Position numbers and translations under genes: made by a program. DNA of 64,000 nt. Source: Cellvibrio sp. UBA7671 (GTDB taxonomy: Bacteria > Pseudomonadota > Gammaproteobacteria > Pseudomonadales > Cellvibrionaceae). Numbering within the stretch: the stretch's first letter is position 1; each line of letters begins with the position of its first letter. Shown here in pieces: positions 1 to 8,217 of the stretch. Below the pieces are notes generated by a model that had not been told where the DNA came from, did not search any database, and was given only the letters and a program-made list of their open reading frames with translations. The DNA is taken from the NCBI GenBank assembly GCA_002483145.1, contig DLHJ01000014.1, positions 682,001 through 746,000 of the forward strand, given 5' to 3'.

Positions 1-210
1 GCCGCCGTTGGCGCGGGCTGCAATCACTTGAGTTTTCAAATCGCTTGCGGCGGCACCCAGCAACACATCTAAATCGCTCTGTGTGTTTAGTGAGAGCACA
101 TCGCCCACACCGGTTGCACACACACCAATAAAAAGTGTTTTTCGCTCGACCTCAGGAAAGTTGCCTTGCCCCAAGTTGAGGTTGTTAACCGTTACTTTGC
201 CCTGACCCAT
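1..210 (-). CDS. DUF2586-type phage tail sheath-like protein, N-terminal part only
   Basis: The first 70 codons of a gene that runs off the left window edge. It starts at ATG 208-210 on the minus strand, 2 bases after the tail-completion gene stop. The N-terminus reads MGQGKVTVNNLNLGQG, and a segment LSLNTQSDLDVLLGAA follows. This pattern is typical of the DUF2586 proteins that occupy the sheath position in HP1/K139-type and related contractile phages. The gene lies directly after the R/S-like neck genes, where the tail sheath is expected. The family call rests on memory of the N-terminal pattern. The C-terminal part, which would decide between sheath and another tail role, is outside the window. 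Confidence 0.7.
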   Translation of the reverse strand, partial: MGQGKVTVNNLNLGQGNFPEVERKTLFIGVCATGVGDVLSLNTQSDLDVLLGAAASDLKTQVIAARANGG

Positions 211-212
211 AG

Positions 213-860
213 CTACACCCTTGAATGAATTGTGTTGTCAAAAACCTTGTTTACGAATGCGCCCACTTGCGCATTAGTCGCGCCTAAAAATGGGCGCCCT
301 GGTACGGTTGTTACCCATGCCTTTTTCGGCTGTTCATCGCGCAGGATTGTTAGAATAAATCCCGCTTGTTTCTGTTTTAAATTTTCCTGAATCCACTTGA
401 GCGATGGCTTGCGCCATTTCTTGCTGCCCTTCACGCGGATTTTGTAACCTTCATCGCGCAATGCCTTTGCTTGCTTTTTTGTTGCTGGCTCTTCGTAATG
501 CGCGCTAATGCCTTTTTCTTTTGCAACAGCGGCGGCGGTCATTACTTTGGTTACGCCTTCATGCTGCTGGTAGGCAACGCTTCCGCGAAAACCTACATCC
601 ACAAAATCCGGCGTTACAAAGTTGGCCTGCACCTGCCGGGCTAAATGCCGCAACAGTTTTCTATCGTTACCGCGTTTGCGCGGTGCCCAAGAGCGGCCTT
701 CTACATCGCGTTGCGCTTTTAAATTGCGGATGCTTTGCCGCTTAATTTCCCTGCCAAACCCGCCTAACAGTTGGCGGCGTTTGCGCGCGGGAAGTTTTAA
801 AAGTTCAAGGCGCTTTTGTGCATCCAAGTGGCCAAAAAAATTAATTCGCAGGTCGCTCAT
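213..860 (-). CDS. Phage virion morphogenesis / tail completion protein (P2 gpS-like)
   Basis: A basic 215-residue protein matching the phage virion morphogenesis family (P2 gpS, Mu gpG). In P2 such proteins help finish the tail and join it to the head. Typical features are the basic N-terminal helix region (residues about 20-50), the RSWAPRKRG stretch, where related proteins have 'W.PRK', and a C-terminal PGRPFLG motif near residue 190. It is longer than P2 gpS (about 150 residues) because of a middle insert at about residues 105-165, rich in Lys and Gln. It overlaps the upstream R-like gene by 20 bp, as coupled R and S genes often do. The role is inferred from family and position. Confidence 0.8.
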   Translation of the reverse strand: MSDLRINFFGHLDAQKRLELLKLPARKRRQLLGGFGREIKRQSIRNLKAQRDVEGRSWAPRKRGNDRKLLRHLARQVQANFVTPDFVDVGFRGSVAYQQHEGVTKVMTAAAVAKEKGISAHYEEPATKKQAKALRDEGYKIRVKGSKKWRKPSLKWIQENLKQKQAGFILTILRDEQPKKAWVTTVPGRPFLGATNAQVGAFVNKVFDNTIHSRV

Positions 861-1332
861 ATGGATGATCCGTTGGGCGCTGTTGCGTATCGCCTACGCC
901 GACTTTGCTTGCATCGGTAATCACTGCCGGTGCAACGCTGTAGCGGTTGCCGCGATACAGGATTTTTCCGCTATCGTCCGGGACGATGGTAATGTCCTCA
1001 TCAAACGAAATTTTTACCTGCACATCTGTAGTGCTGTCATCGAGCGGTGTTACATCCCATTCGGGCATCGGTAAGTCTTGTTCGGTTCGCTTACCATCGT
1101 TTTCCATCAACCAAATACTAACCATCACCAAAAAATCAGAGGCGTCCTGGCTGTATCGCTCAACATCAAAAACAGCGTCATAACGGAACCGGCAAATAAC
1201 GTATCCATTGCCCTCTCGCTTGCCCGAGTATTCACTCGCACCGTTTTCCATCCAGTAATCAAATTGCTCTGCCGCAAATAATTTCTGGTTAATTAAAAAT
1301 GTGGCAAGTGCCTGCATTTTTGCGAGTGCCAT
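841..1332 (-). CDS. Phage tail completion protein (P2 gpR-like)
   Basis: A 163-residue acidic protein placed between the head-completion gene L and the S-like gene, the R position of P2-type morphogenesis clusters. The N-terminus (MALAKMQALATFLINQ) and a central FLVMVSIWLMEND stretch fit the gpR/neck family, which acts at the end of tail assembly. The Asp/Glu-rich C-terminal half contains a short beta-rich stretch (VQVKISFDEDITIV). Its start lies immediately after the L stop codon, and its end overlaps the start of the S-like gene. In P2 itself tail protein X and the lysis genes lie between L and R; here they are missing from this position. Assignment is by position and weak similarity. Confidence 0.65.
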   Translation of the reverse strand: MALAKMQALATFLINQKLFAAEQFDYWMENGASEYSGKREGNGYVICRFRYDAVFDVERYSQDASDFLVMVSIWLMENDGKRTEQDLPMPEWDVTPLDDSTTDVQVKISFDEDITIVPDDSGKILYRGNRYSVAPAVITDASKVGVGDTQQRPTDHPYERPAN

Positions 1333-1797
1333 TTACAGCAGCTCCACGCTTACGTTTTCAGTTAACCCCAACAGGCGACGAATAGCGCGGCCAGATTGGG
1401 CAAGGTGATATTGGATTGTGTCGTCACCTTCTTTGGCTAGATTCTCTGCTTGTTCCCGGCGGTTGAGAGTGGCGAACGCCATCACTAACAAGCCCATAGC
1501 TCTGCAAAAAACTGCGCGTTTGTATTGCTCCACTTTTGTGAGCTCATCACCAATCATCGCGGCGTCTACTTGTTCCAGCATGGTGTGGCCCAGGGCGACC
1601 CATTCCGCTTTTTTCACAGCCAACTGCGCGTTGCAATCGCTAATAGCTAAACGGGTGTGGTGTTCAATCACATCGCTTTTGTATTCCGCTGGCACCCGGT
1701 AAAACCGTTGCAGCTCACCCAGTTTAATATCGGGGTAAAAACCGTCATTGGTTATTTCCGTGTTTAAAAACGTGTCTGGCTTGCCGGTGAAACTCAT
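1333..1797 (-). CDS. Phage head completion/stabilization protein (gpL)
   Basis: About 154 residues. The protein resembles P2 gpL, which is added to filled capsids to stabilize packaged DNA before tail joining. The early FYPDIKLGELQRFYRVP segment followed by a helix carrying HTRLAISDCNAQL matches the family layout (P2: 'FFPDIDP..RERMRLE...AEVNAEL'). I place the start at ATG 1795-1797 because it begins MSFTGKPD. The frame stays open upstream to a TTG at 1810-1812, but no better ribosome site is visible there. The terminase gene M lies upstream, separated by about 100 bp that contain a hairpin at 1838-1859. Confidence 0.8.
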   Translation of the reverse strand: MSFTGKPDTFLNTEITNDGFYPDIKLGELQRFYRVPAEYKSDVIEHHTRLAISDCNAQLAVKKAEWVALGHTMLEQVDAAMIGDELTKVEQYKRAVFCRAMGLLVMAFATLNRREQAENLAKEGDDTIQYHLAQSGRAIRRLLGLTENVSVELL

Positions 1798-1837
1798 TAC
1801 TACTACTCGCAATTAGACACTGAGCAAAACGGGTTTA

Positions 1838-1859
1838 GGTAAAGCGAACTTCGTTTACC
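1838..1859. other. Hairpin in the M-L gap
   Basis: Inverted repeat: left arm GGTAAAGCGAA, right arm TTCGTTTACC, with one bulged G and a one-base loop. It sits in the gap between the terminase endonuclease gene M and the head completion gene L. No run of T follows on the minus strand, so it is not a clear terminator. It may be an RNA processing or stability element between the two late genes. Confidence 0.4.
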
Positions 1860-1899
1860 GCCCCCGTTTGCCAGTGCTCTCGGGGAGAGACGTTTTCAG

Positions 1900-2631
1900 C
1901 TACTTAAATTCAGTAAGTGGCTTATTTAAGTTTTTCTGCACGCGGTGCAATGCACCTTTAACACCGTGTTTTTCAGGATTAGCCGCAACTGCTTTCAAAA
2001 AGTAGGATTCTGCTTTTTCATCATGCTTTTCTTTTTCTGCGTACAACGCCACTAGCTTGAACAGCATGCCCATTAACGCCCGTTCACTTACCAACCATTG
2101 GTTACTCTCGATGCGCTCAACAACTTGCGTAAGGTACGGCTCAGCGCTGTGGCCAGCTTTGAATTGTTCCAGCGCCCAATCGTGTACCTGCCGGGTGATG
2201 ACAGATTCCAAATTGGCGGATTTAAAACGCTCGGGCATTTTTTGGTGTTGCGCGATGGCGTAATCAGCCCAGGTAATACCCTGTTCGATTTGGCCAGCAT
2301 CCACCATCCAAATGGCAAACCACACCAGTGGTTCAAACGGATGCTGCGCGCCGCTTTCGCGGTAGTGCTCAATAATCGGTTGCCACTTTGGAATGAGTTG
2401 TTCTTTTTTCAGCGCAATTTTCTTTTTCACATCGGTGAGTGAATGCAATGCGTCTTGGTCTTGCTTCAGCGCAGCCATGAGCACATCTTGTGGATGACTG
2501 GCGGCAGGAATAATGATTGTGGTGTTGCTGTTTGCAGCCGCACCTGAATTATCGGCAGCAGATTGATCTGCAATTTTTGTTGCAGCGAGTGCGGCCAAAC
2601 AGGCGGCCTTGTGTGCTTTTGCAAGTGACAT
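1900..2631 (-). CDS. Terminase endonuclease (small) subunit, gpM-like
   Basis: A 243-residue protein of the P2 gpM family, the endonuclease subunit that cuts cos sites while P supplies packaging ATPase activity. Visible family traits are an Ala-rich N-terminus, the LTDVKKKIALKKEQLIPKW helix (residues about 65-85; P2 has a similar K-rich helix before LPFW), the VWFAIWMVDAGQIEQGITWADYAI block, and a C-terminal YFLKAVAANPEKHGVKGAL block that matches P2's repeat-like end. An extra Ala/Asn/Ser-rich N-terminal stretch (residues 20-40) is not typical. The gene lies between the capsid gene N and L, the normal order. The start codon is ATG 2629-2631. Confidence 0.85.
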   Translation of the reverse strand: MSLAKAHKAACLAALAATKIADQSAADNSGAAANSNTTIIIPAASHPQDVLMAALKQDQDALHSLTDVKKKIALKKEQLIPKWQPIIEHYRESGAQHPFEPLVWFAIWMVDAGQIEQGITWADYAIAQHQKMPERFKSANLESVITRQVHDWALEQFKAGHSAEPYLTQVVERIESNQWLVSERALMGMLFKLVALYAEKEKHDEKAESYFLKAVAANPEKHGVKGALHRVQKNLNKPLTEFK

Positions 2632-2651
2632 AAATTGTGTTCCCCGAGCTT

Positions 2652-2675
2652 AAAAAACCCGCCCCGTAGAGCGGG
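2652..2675 (-). terminator. Rho-independent terminator/attenuator between N and M
   Basis: On the minus strand the sequence reads CCCGCTCTACGGGGCGGG followed by TTTTTT. This is a GC-rich stem and U-run placed 46 bp after the capsid gene stop. It could partly stop transcription so that capsid protein is made in excess over the downstream terminase subunit and neck proteins. Confidence 0.65.
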
Positions 2676-2720
2676 ATAATCAACGTGCTGCTTCCATGCA
2701 CTCAGCCATGAAACTGATTG

Positions 2721-3752
2721 TTAAACCCAAACCCCGCCTTCTTTGATTTTGACGTTCGCAAATTCAAAACCGGCTGCGAGTTCTTCGTTTTCCACCACGT
2801 AGCAATCATTAACGCTGGTGTAATCTTCAATTCGATCACGCTTTGGATTGTCAATTGTTCTGCGGCGAACACTGCTGTCTTGGTAATACCAACTCAGGTT
2901 TGCATAAGTGGTAATAAACAAACCGCGTGATGGAAAACCGCTTGGTGTATCGGTTGGCATACCACCATAGGTTTTGGTTACCTTTTCATTTGCAATGCGC
3001 TCTTTTTCGCTAGGTGTTGAACCCTGTGCGTGATACAAAGCTGCTTTATCTGCTGCCAACAAATCAGAGCCAACCATCAGCACCAAATCATTGCGCTCGC
3101 GATAAATCGGATCGAGTTTTTGTTTTAAGTCGTGTGCGGCAGCATCCAAGTTGGGGTAGTCGCCACCCTCGCCGATGCGGATTTCACCAGCGACAGAACC
3201 TTCTTCCATCCACTGCGCACCGCCGTTGTATTCGCGCATGATTTGGAACCAACCCTTGTTAAGGTCTTCGCCGTTGGGGTTAGTCACTGGATTGGTAACA
3301 GCAGCAGCAGTAAGCCCATACCAGCCGCAGCGCACTCGCGCCATTGCCACCGCTTGGCGAACCCACTTTGCGTAGCGCTCTTGAAAGTCTGGGAACTTTG
3401 CCCAGGTGTCGATGGTTTTGTATTTGATGGCAATATCAACTTCCGTCTTGAAACACTCATAATCCTTGTCGCCAAGCACTAAAGGATCGATAGGTTCACG
3501 ATCATTGGCACTTGTATCTGTGCGCTTACCCACCACCGGTGAAACTGAGCCGTAAACTTTTTCACCTTTCATTTCATCAACAGGAAAAACGTTGATTTTT
3601 TTCAGGAAGGTATCTTCCTCTACAATCTTGTCGTGCAGCGTTTGAGCTACTGTCGGTGTAACTGAGAAGGTTTCGGCTACGGACGCAACACCAAAGGTAG
3701 TTGCCATCGCAATACAAAACGCTAAATACTTTTGTTTACTGACTTCATTCAT
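2721..3752 (-). CDS. Major capsid protein precursor (gpN)
   Basis: A 343-residue protein of the P2 gpN capsid family. Hallmarks are the N-terminal FSVTPTVAQTLHDKI segment (P2: FTVEPSVTQTL), then FLKKINVFPVDEMKGEKVYG (P2: FLTRINIVPVSEMKGEKIG), then the helix-rich YKTIDTWAKFPDFQERYAKWV block near residue 110. The C-terminal part has RDRIEDYTSVNDCYVVE, also typical. In P2 the N-terminus is trimmed by the scaffold-protease O, whose gene lies just upstream here. A strong stem-loop with a U-run follows the stop. The start is ATG 3750-3752. No anomaly is seen. Confidence 0.9.
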   Translation of the reverse strand: MNEVSKQKYLAFCIAMATTFGVASVAETFSVTPTVAQTLHDKIVEEDTFLKKINVFPVDEMKGEKVYGSVSPVVGKRTDTSANDREPIDPLVLGDKDYECFKTEVDIAIKYKTIDTWAKFPDFQERYAKWVRQAVAMARVRCGWYGLTAAAVTNPVTNPNGEDLNKGWFQIMREYNGGAQWMEEGSVAGEIRIGEGGDYPNLDAAAHDLKQKLDPIYRERNDLVLMVGSDLLAADKAALYHAQGSTPSEKERIANEKVTKTYGGMPTDTPSGFPSRGLFITTYANLSWYYQDSSVRRRTIDNPKRDRIEDYTSVNDCYVVENEELAAGFEFANVKIKEGGVWV

Positions 3753-3816
3753 TTTGAAAATCTCGGTAATTGTTCTGATTAAAAACCGTTAAAAATAAAA
3801 CTGATTGAGTTGGTGA

Positions 3817-4653
3817 TTAGCAGATAACCGCGTTTTCGGCGCTGGCGCCATCACCGGCGGGATTTGTGCTTGGCACTGGGTTTTTCTTGGCGGCCTCAAA
3901 ATCTTCGCTCAATTTGGTGAATTTATCGTTCAATTCATCGAATGACTTTTTGCTAACAAACTCTTCAGTTTGTGGCGCAGGTGATGGTTCAGTTTTTGGC
4001 ACTGGGGCGGGTGCAGGCGCCGGGGCTGGGGCGGGTTGCGGTGTAAACTTACCGATCAGAGTTTCCAACAATTCGTTGGTTTTGTTTTGGGTTGTTGTCA
4101 GTTGGTTAAATTGTTTTTCGTCCATTGCGGTTTCCTGCTCGGTGTTAGTTGAAAGTTTGTCGCGGATACGATCAAAAATGCCTTTTTCCTCAGCGCTGGA
4201 TAAATCCAATGCGTCACCCTGGATATGGAACTTTTCGGCGTTCTCGCTGAATTGCAGTTCAGTGGTGCCAAGGCTTGCGGGGTTGTCGGTAACGGCTAAA
4301 CCGCCCAAGTAGTAAAATCCACGACCCGCAAAGTTTTTAAGCACTTCAATTGAGGTGTGAACAAGGCGGCCTTGTTGGTTGGCATAAACCAAATTGTCTG
4401 AGGGGGCGAGAATAGCCATTAAATGCACTTCGCCTTTTAATTGCGCGTCTGTTGCTGGCTCCACTTTCAGCGCAAGCACTTTGCCTTGTGAGCCATAATA
4501 GCGTTCGTGATTAGGCCAGATTTTTGCACTGTACAAACGTTCGCTATAATTAGAGGCCATATCTTCAAGCCACTTTTTTTCAATTTTTCGGCCATCGGTT
4601 GTTTCGCCACTGGTGGCAACAATTACCCAACCGGTTTTTAAATTTCTTGCCAT
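3817..4653 (-). CDS. Capsid scaffolding protein with serine protease domain (gpO)
   Basis: About 278 residues from ATG 4651-4653, chosen because it begins MARNLKTGWV, as P2 gpO begins just before its protease domain. The frame stays open to 4752. In P2 gpO the N-terminal half is a serine protease that trims capsid, portal and scaffold, and the C-terminal half is the scaffold. The three catalytic regions are visible: GETTDGRKIE (Asp), KIWPNHERYYG (His) and LVHTSIEVLKNF (Ser), followed by GGLAVTDNPASLGT. A proline/alanine-rich linker (APAPAPAPAPVP) and a coiled-coil-like stretch (KSFDELNDKFTKLSEDFEAAKK) make up the scaffold end. The gene is first in the leftward late operon, divergent from terminase P. 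Confidence 0.87.
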   Translation of the reverse strand: MARNLKTGWVIVATSGETTDGRKIEKKWLEDMASNYSERLYSAKIWPNHERYYGSQGKVLALKVEPATDAQLKGEVHLMAILAPSDNLVYANQQGRLVHTSIEVLKNFAGRGFYYLGGLAVTDNPASLGTTELQFSENAEKFHIQGDALDLSSAEEKGIFDRIRDKLSTNTEQETAMDEKQFNQLTTTQNKTNELLETLIGKFTPQPAPAPAPAPAPVPKTEPSPAPQTEEFVSKKSFDELNDKFTKLSEDFEAAKKNPVPSTNPAGDGASAENAVIC

Positions 4654-4763
4654 GCAATCAACATCCAGTGAATTAAAAATAGTGAATTTATTCAGTGCGT
4701 GTTCAGCGAGTGATTGCAGAATATGTGTGTTTTGAACTCCCTTCAAAGACAAGAGGTTTTATA

Positions 4764-4790
4764 AATTTCTATACGCGAGATATAGAAATT
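4764..4790. promoter_or_regulatory. Inverted repeat in the divergent O/P promoter region
   Basis: A perfect 10-bp inverted repeat: AATTTCTATA, a 7-bp spacer, then TATAGAAATT. It sits between the leftward capsid operon and the rightward terminase-portal genes. Its place suggests an operator or activator site controlling both directions of late transcription. The candidate regulator is the Ogr/Delta-like zinc-finger protein encoded at 7735-7980. The known P2 Ogr site (TGT-N12-ACA) is not obvious here, so the partner is unproven. Confidence 0.55.
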
Positions 4791-4842
4791 ATTAGAACTA
4801 TCAGCACGATTTAAAAATAAAAATGCTGATTAAACTGGCGGC

Positions 4843-6609
4843 ATGACAAAAGCCGCCAATCAAATTAAAGCCACTCCAGAAATTAGAGCCGCCGCACGCG
4901 GGCTTTATTTGCAGCACACTCCAATTTCAGTTATTGCTGAGCGCTTTGGCGTATCCGGCAGGACTGTGTACAACTGGCGTGACGAAGGTCAATGGGACAA
5001 CTTAATCGCGGGCGTAAGCATTGAGCAGGCAATAAGCCGCCGCATTATTGATTTAGCAGCAAAAGAAAATAAAACCCCTGCCGAATTGGACGAAATGGAC
5101 AGGCTGATTAATCAGCTTGAAAAAATGGCAAAGGTTCGCCAATTGGAGGCAAAGACAGCGGCGATACTAAAGGGTGAAGCCGCTAATGATAGCGGCGAAC
5201 TAAAAACCCAGCGCACTGATAAGAAGAAAAAACAACAGATCAAGAATGATGTAAGCGAAATAACCGCCGAACGGTTAGAAGAAATTCGCAATGAATTGTT
5301 TTTTGGTTATCAGCATAAGTGGCATGAAAACAAAAGCCAGAAAACACGCTTTATTCTTAAATCACGTCAGATTGGTGCAACCTTCTATTTCGCCTGGGAA
5401 GCGTTCGAGGATGCAATTCTCACCGGCGATAACCAACTATTCTTAAGCGCCAGTAAAAACCAAGCGTTTGTGTTTAAAGCTTACATGATTGGTTTTGCGC
5501 ATAAATACTTTGGCATTGAGTTAAAAGGCAGTGATTGCATCACGCTAAGCAACGGCGCCAACATTCGTTTTGTTTCCACCAATGGCCGCACCGCACAAAG
5601 TTACAACGGTCACCTGTATGTAGACGAAGTTTTCTGGATTCCGAATTTCCAAAAACTCAATGAAGTTGCCAGCGCCATGGCGTCACAGAAAAAGTGGCGA
5701 CTAACTTATTTCTCTACACCGTCCCTAAAATCACATGGGGCTTACCCGATGTGGAGCGGCGAGAAATTCAACGAAGACAGAAAAAACAAAGTTGATTTTG
5801 ACCTTAGCCATGAAGCACTTAAAGACGGCGCGCTAGGTGCAGATCGCATTTGGCGACACATCGTAACGGTGAAAGATGCGGAAAAATCTGGCTGCAAATT
5901 GTTTGATATTGAAGACCTTAAATTCCGCTACAGCGAAAGCTCTTTCAATACGCTATTTATGTGCGCGTTCATGGAAGCGGGACTATCCGTTTTCAAACTC
6001 GGGCAATTACTGGGCTGCGCTGTTGATAGCAATGTGGTTTGGGTTGATTTCAAAAAAGGCACCGTGCGGCCGTATGGCAATAACCCTGTTTGGCTTGGGT
6101 ATGACCCGGCACGCCGCGGTGATAAATCTGCCGTTGTAATTGTCGCCCCGCCATTAGTGGAAGGCGGCAAATTTCGGGTGCTGGAAAACATCACGTTACG
6201 CGGTGCATGGCGGCACCAAGCCAATGAAATTAAAGCGCTCACCCAAAAATACAATATCGCCTTTATGGGTATTGACTGTACTGGACCAGGGCACGGCGTA
6301 TTTGAGATGGTTCAAGTGTTTTTCCCCCGCGCCACACCAATTCATTACGGTTTAGACACCAAAACGAATCTGGTGCTAAAAGCACAAGACATTATTGAAT
6401 CAGGGCGCATCGAGTGGGACGCGGAATTTACAGACATTCCGCAATCGTTTTTACAGATCACGCAAGAAACCACCAGCAGCGACCAAATAACCTATGCCGC
6501 TAACCGCAGTAGCGATACCGGCCACGCGGATTCCGCTTGGTCAATCATGCACGCAATAAGCAACGAACCTTTAACCGAACGCCGTAAATCCGGCGTAGCA
6601 ATGGGCTAA
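4843..6609 (+). CDS. Terminase large subunit ATPase (gpP)
   Basis: A 588-residue protein of the P2 gpP terminase family, the ATPase that packages DNA into the head together with gpM. The N-terminus carries a helix-turn-helix (residues about 20-50, with ISVIAERFGVSGRTVYNWR), as in other gpP proteins. The ATPase part follows: the Walker A-like segment LKSRQIGATFYFAW near residue 175, and the Walker B-like LYVDEVFWI near residue 260. The C-terminal nuclease-fold region includes WLGYDPARRGDKSAVV near residue 425 and IDCTGPGHGVFE. Length and motif order are normal. The portal gene starts 7 bp after its stop, so both are one transcript. Confidence 0.92.
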   Translation: MTKAANQIKATPEIRAAARGLYLQHTPISVIAERFGVSGRTVYNWRDEGQWDNLIAGVSIEQAISRRIIDLAAKENKTPAELDEMDRLINQLEKMAKVRQLEAKTAAILKGEAANDSGELKTQRTDKKKKQQIKNDVSEITAERLEEIRNELFFGYQHKWHENKSQKTRFILKSRQIGATFYFAWEAFEDAILTGDNQLFLSASKNQAFVFKAYMIGFAHKYFGIELKGSDCITLSNGANIRFVSTNGRTAQSYNGHLYVDEVFWIPNFQKLNEVASAMASQKKWRLTYFSTPSLKSHGAYPMWSGEKFNEDRKNKVDFDLSHEALKDGALGADRIWRHIVTVKDAEKSGCKLFDIEDLKFRYSESSFNTLFMCAFMEAGLSVFKLGQLLGCAVDSNVVWVDFKKGTVRPYGNNPVWLGYDPARRGDKSAVVIVAPPLVEGGKFRVLENITLRGAWRHQANEIKALTQKYNIAFMGIDCTGPGHGVFEMVQVFFPRATPIHYGLDTKTNLVLKAQDIIESGRIEWDAEFTDIPQSFLQITQETTSSDQITYAANRSSDTGHADSAWSIMHAISNEPLTERRKSGVAMG

Positions 6610-6616
6610 TAACGCG

Positions 6617-7657
6617 ATGAGAAAACAACGACACAGAACTGCAACAGCACCCACAACGAAATTAGCCAGCGAACACAAGCAAAATGCCGCCACCATTTTT
6701 AAATTTGGTGAACCTGAACAAGTATTAAGTAATAGCCTAGCCGATTACCTTGGCGTGTTCGCGGGTGCCGGTAATTATTATGAGCCGCCAATATCACTAA
6801 AAGGCCTTGCTACAATCCTTGGCGCCAATGGGCACCACGGCACTATTCCACCCTTTCGCCGGGATCGTCTAATTCAGCACTATAAAACCAGTGATGTTAT
6901 ATCCGACTGGGATTTAGGCTGCGCCAACATCGACCATGATGTTTTTGGTAACTGCTACCTGCAACGAATTGAAAATGTTTTTGGTGAAACAATTCAGTTT
7001 AAACACCTGCCCGCTATTTCCATGCGCCGCATGACCAAGGCCGACACCTATTGCCAGCTGCAAAAAAATGGCAAAGAACCGATTGAGTTCAAGCCAGGCG
7101 AAGTGGTTCACCTGAAAGAATACGATGTGCGCCAAAGCATTTACGGCATTCCGCAATACTTCGGCGGCATTAATTCTGTGATGCTCAGTGAAGACGCCAC
7201 CCTATTCCGCCGCAAGTATTATGTGAACGGCGCGCACATGGGCTACATCCTTTACACCAGCGATTCATCACTCGACCCTAAGGATGAAGACGCGATTAAA
7301 AAAGCAGTGAAGGAATCCAAGGGTGTGGGTAATTTCCGCAGCTTGTATTTGAATATCCCGAACGGGAAAAAAGACTCAGTGCAATTGATCCCTGTGGGTG
7401 ACATTGCCACTAAAGATGAGTTCGAGCGCATCAAAAACACGACACGTGCAGACGTTCTGGCGATGTGGAGAATGCAGCCTGCCCTGTGTGGAGCAATACC
7501 AGAAAATGTGGGCGGCTTTGGTGATATTTGGAAAATTGCTGAAGTGTATTTTGAATATGAAACAGTGCCCATGCAGGACAGATTTTTGCAGCTTAACCAG
7601 TTCTTAAAACCAGCTCGGCGTATTGAGTTTGGCAAGCCAGAATCAAGGGCGGCGTGA
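6617..7657 (+). CDS. Phage portal protein (gpQ)
   Basis: A 346-residue portal protein of the PBSX/P2 gpQ family, which forms the dodecameric gate where DNA enters the capsid and the tail attaches. Typical landmarks are the N-terminal ISLKGLATILGANGHHGTIPPFRRDRL stretch, DWDLGCANIDHDVFGNCYLQ near residue 105, FKPGEVVHLKEYDVRQSIYGIPQY near residue 155, and the C-terminal RMQPALCGAIPENVGGFGDI segment near residue 280. Length matches P2 gpQ (344). It follows terminase P by 7 bp. Start ATG 6617-6619. Placement beside P is the normal P2/HP1 order. Confidence 0.92.
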   Translation: MRKQRHRTATAPTTKLASEHKQNAATIFKFGEPEQVLSNSLADYLGVFAGAGNYYEPPISLKGLATILGANGHHGTIPPFRRDRLIQHYKTSDVISDWDLGCANIDHDVFGNCYLQRIENVFGETIQFKHLPAISMRRMTKADTYCQLQKNGKEPIEFKPGEVVHLKEYDVRQSIYGIPQYFGGINSVMLSEDATLFRRKYYVNGAHMGYILYTSDSSLDPKDEDAIKKAVKESKGVGNFRSLYLNIPNGKKDSVQLIPVGDIATKDEFERIKNTTRADVLAMWRMQPALCGAIPENVGGFGDIWKIAEVYFEYETVPMQDRFLQLNQFLKPARRIEFGKPESRAA

Positions 7658-7734
7658 TGCGCTTGGTTACTGCAAAATACCGTACAAATGTTATACTTCT
7701 GCCGCGCACAAATTTATTTCGCGGGGAAGATCAA

Positions 7735-7980
7735 ATGATTCTGATTAAATGCAAAGTGTGTAAGGGAAAGGCAATTGTTCAGGCTAGAAAAGAGCTAGAT
7801 GTAACAATGAGCCAACTTTATTGCAGTTGCAAAGATCCAGAGTGCGGCCATACGTTTGTGATGGATTTGTGTTTTAGCCATACCCTTTCACCTAGCGCGC
7901 AACAACACAAAGATGTGGTAGTAAGCTTTTTGCGCGCCCTGCCGGACACAGAGCGGCAAATGATGCTTGCATCACTCTAA
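7735..7980 (+). CDS. Ogr/Delta-like zinc-finger late-gene activator
   Basis: An 81-residue protein with the zinc-finger pattern of the Ogr/Delta family, which activates late promoters of P2-like phages through the RNA polymerase alpha subunit. The start at ATG 7735-7737 is chosen because GGGGAAGA lies at the right distance and the protein then begins MILIKCKVCKGKA. Four cysteines are visible: CKVC near residues 6-9 and CKDPEC near 33-38, the usual C-X2-C and C-X4-C pairs with the second followed by GHTFV. In P2 ogr lies after gene D, far from Q; here it follows the portal directly. It is the likely activator of the leftward late operon. Confidence 0.85.
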   Translation: MILIKCKVCKGKAIVQARKELDVTMSQLYCSCKDPECGHTFVMDLCFSHTLSPSAQQHKDVVVSFLRALPDTERQMMLASL

Positions 7981-7983
7981 CGA

Positions 7984-8217
7984 TTAAGCCGCCCGAACCG
8001 GGGCGGCAACCCCATGTAATTCCGCTACGCATTCAATCGCCCCCTCTGCTTTTTTTAAATGTTTATTTTGCCACTCCAACACCACCCATAAACCTTCCGC
8101 TTCATTTGCCGAAAGCTCGCCTGCTGAAATGCGAGTACAGACCCCCTGTATCAAATTGTTTACCGACCTCACTTGGTGAAGACATTCAAGCGCATTATAA
8201 ATTTTAGTTTCCATCAT
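7984..8217 (-). CDS. Small phage protein of unknown function (77 residues)
   Basis: Not recognised. It is a 77-residue, mostly helical, acidic protein with two cysteine-flanked helices and the segment ISAGELSANEAEGLWVVLEWQNKHL, a pattern seen in small uncharacterised proteins of Pseudomonas-type phages. It is convergent with the ogr-like gene, with 3 bases between the stops. A ribosome site (GGAG) precedes tandem ATG codons, so the start could be one codon later. A TTGACA-type promoter lies about 240 bp upstream on the same strand (8435-8463), leaving a leader of about 210 bases. It is a lone leftward gene and may be expressed in the lysogen. Confidence 0.6.
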   Translation of the reverse strand: MMETKIYNALECLHQVRSVNNLIQGVCTRISAGELSANEAEGLWVVLEWQNKHLKKAEGAIECVAELHGVAAPVRAA

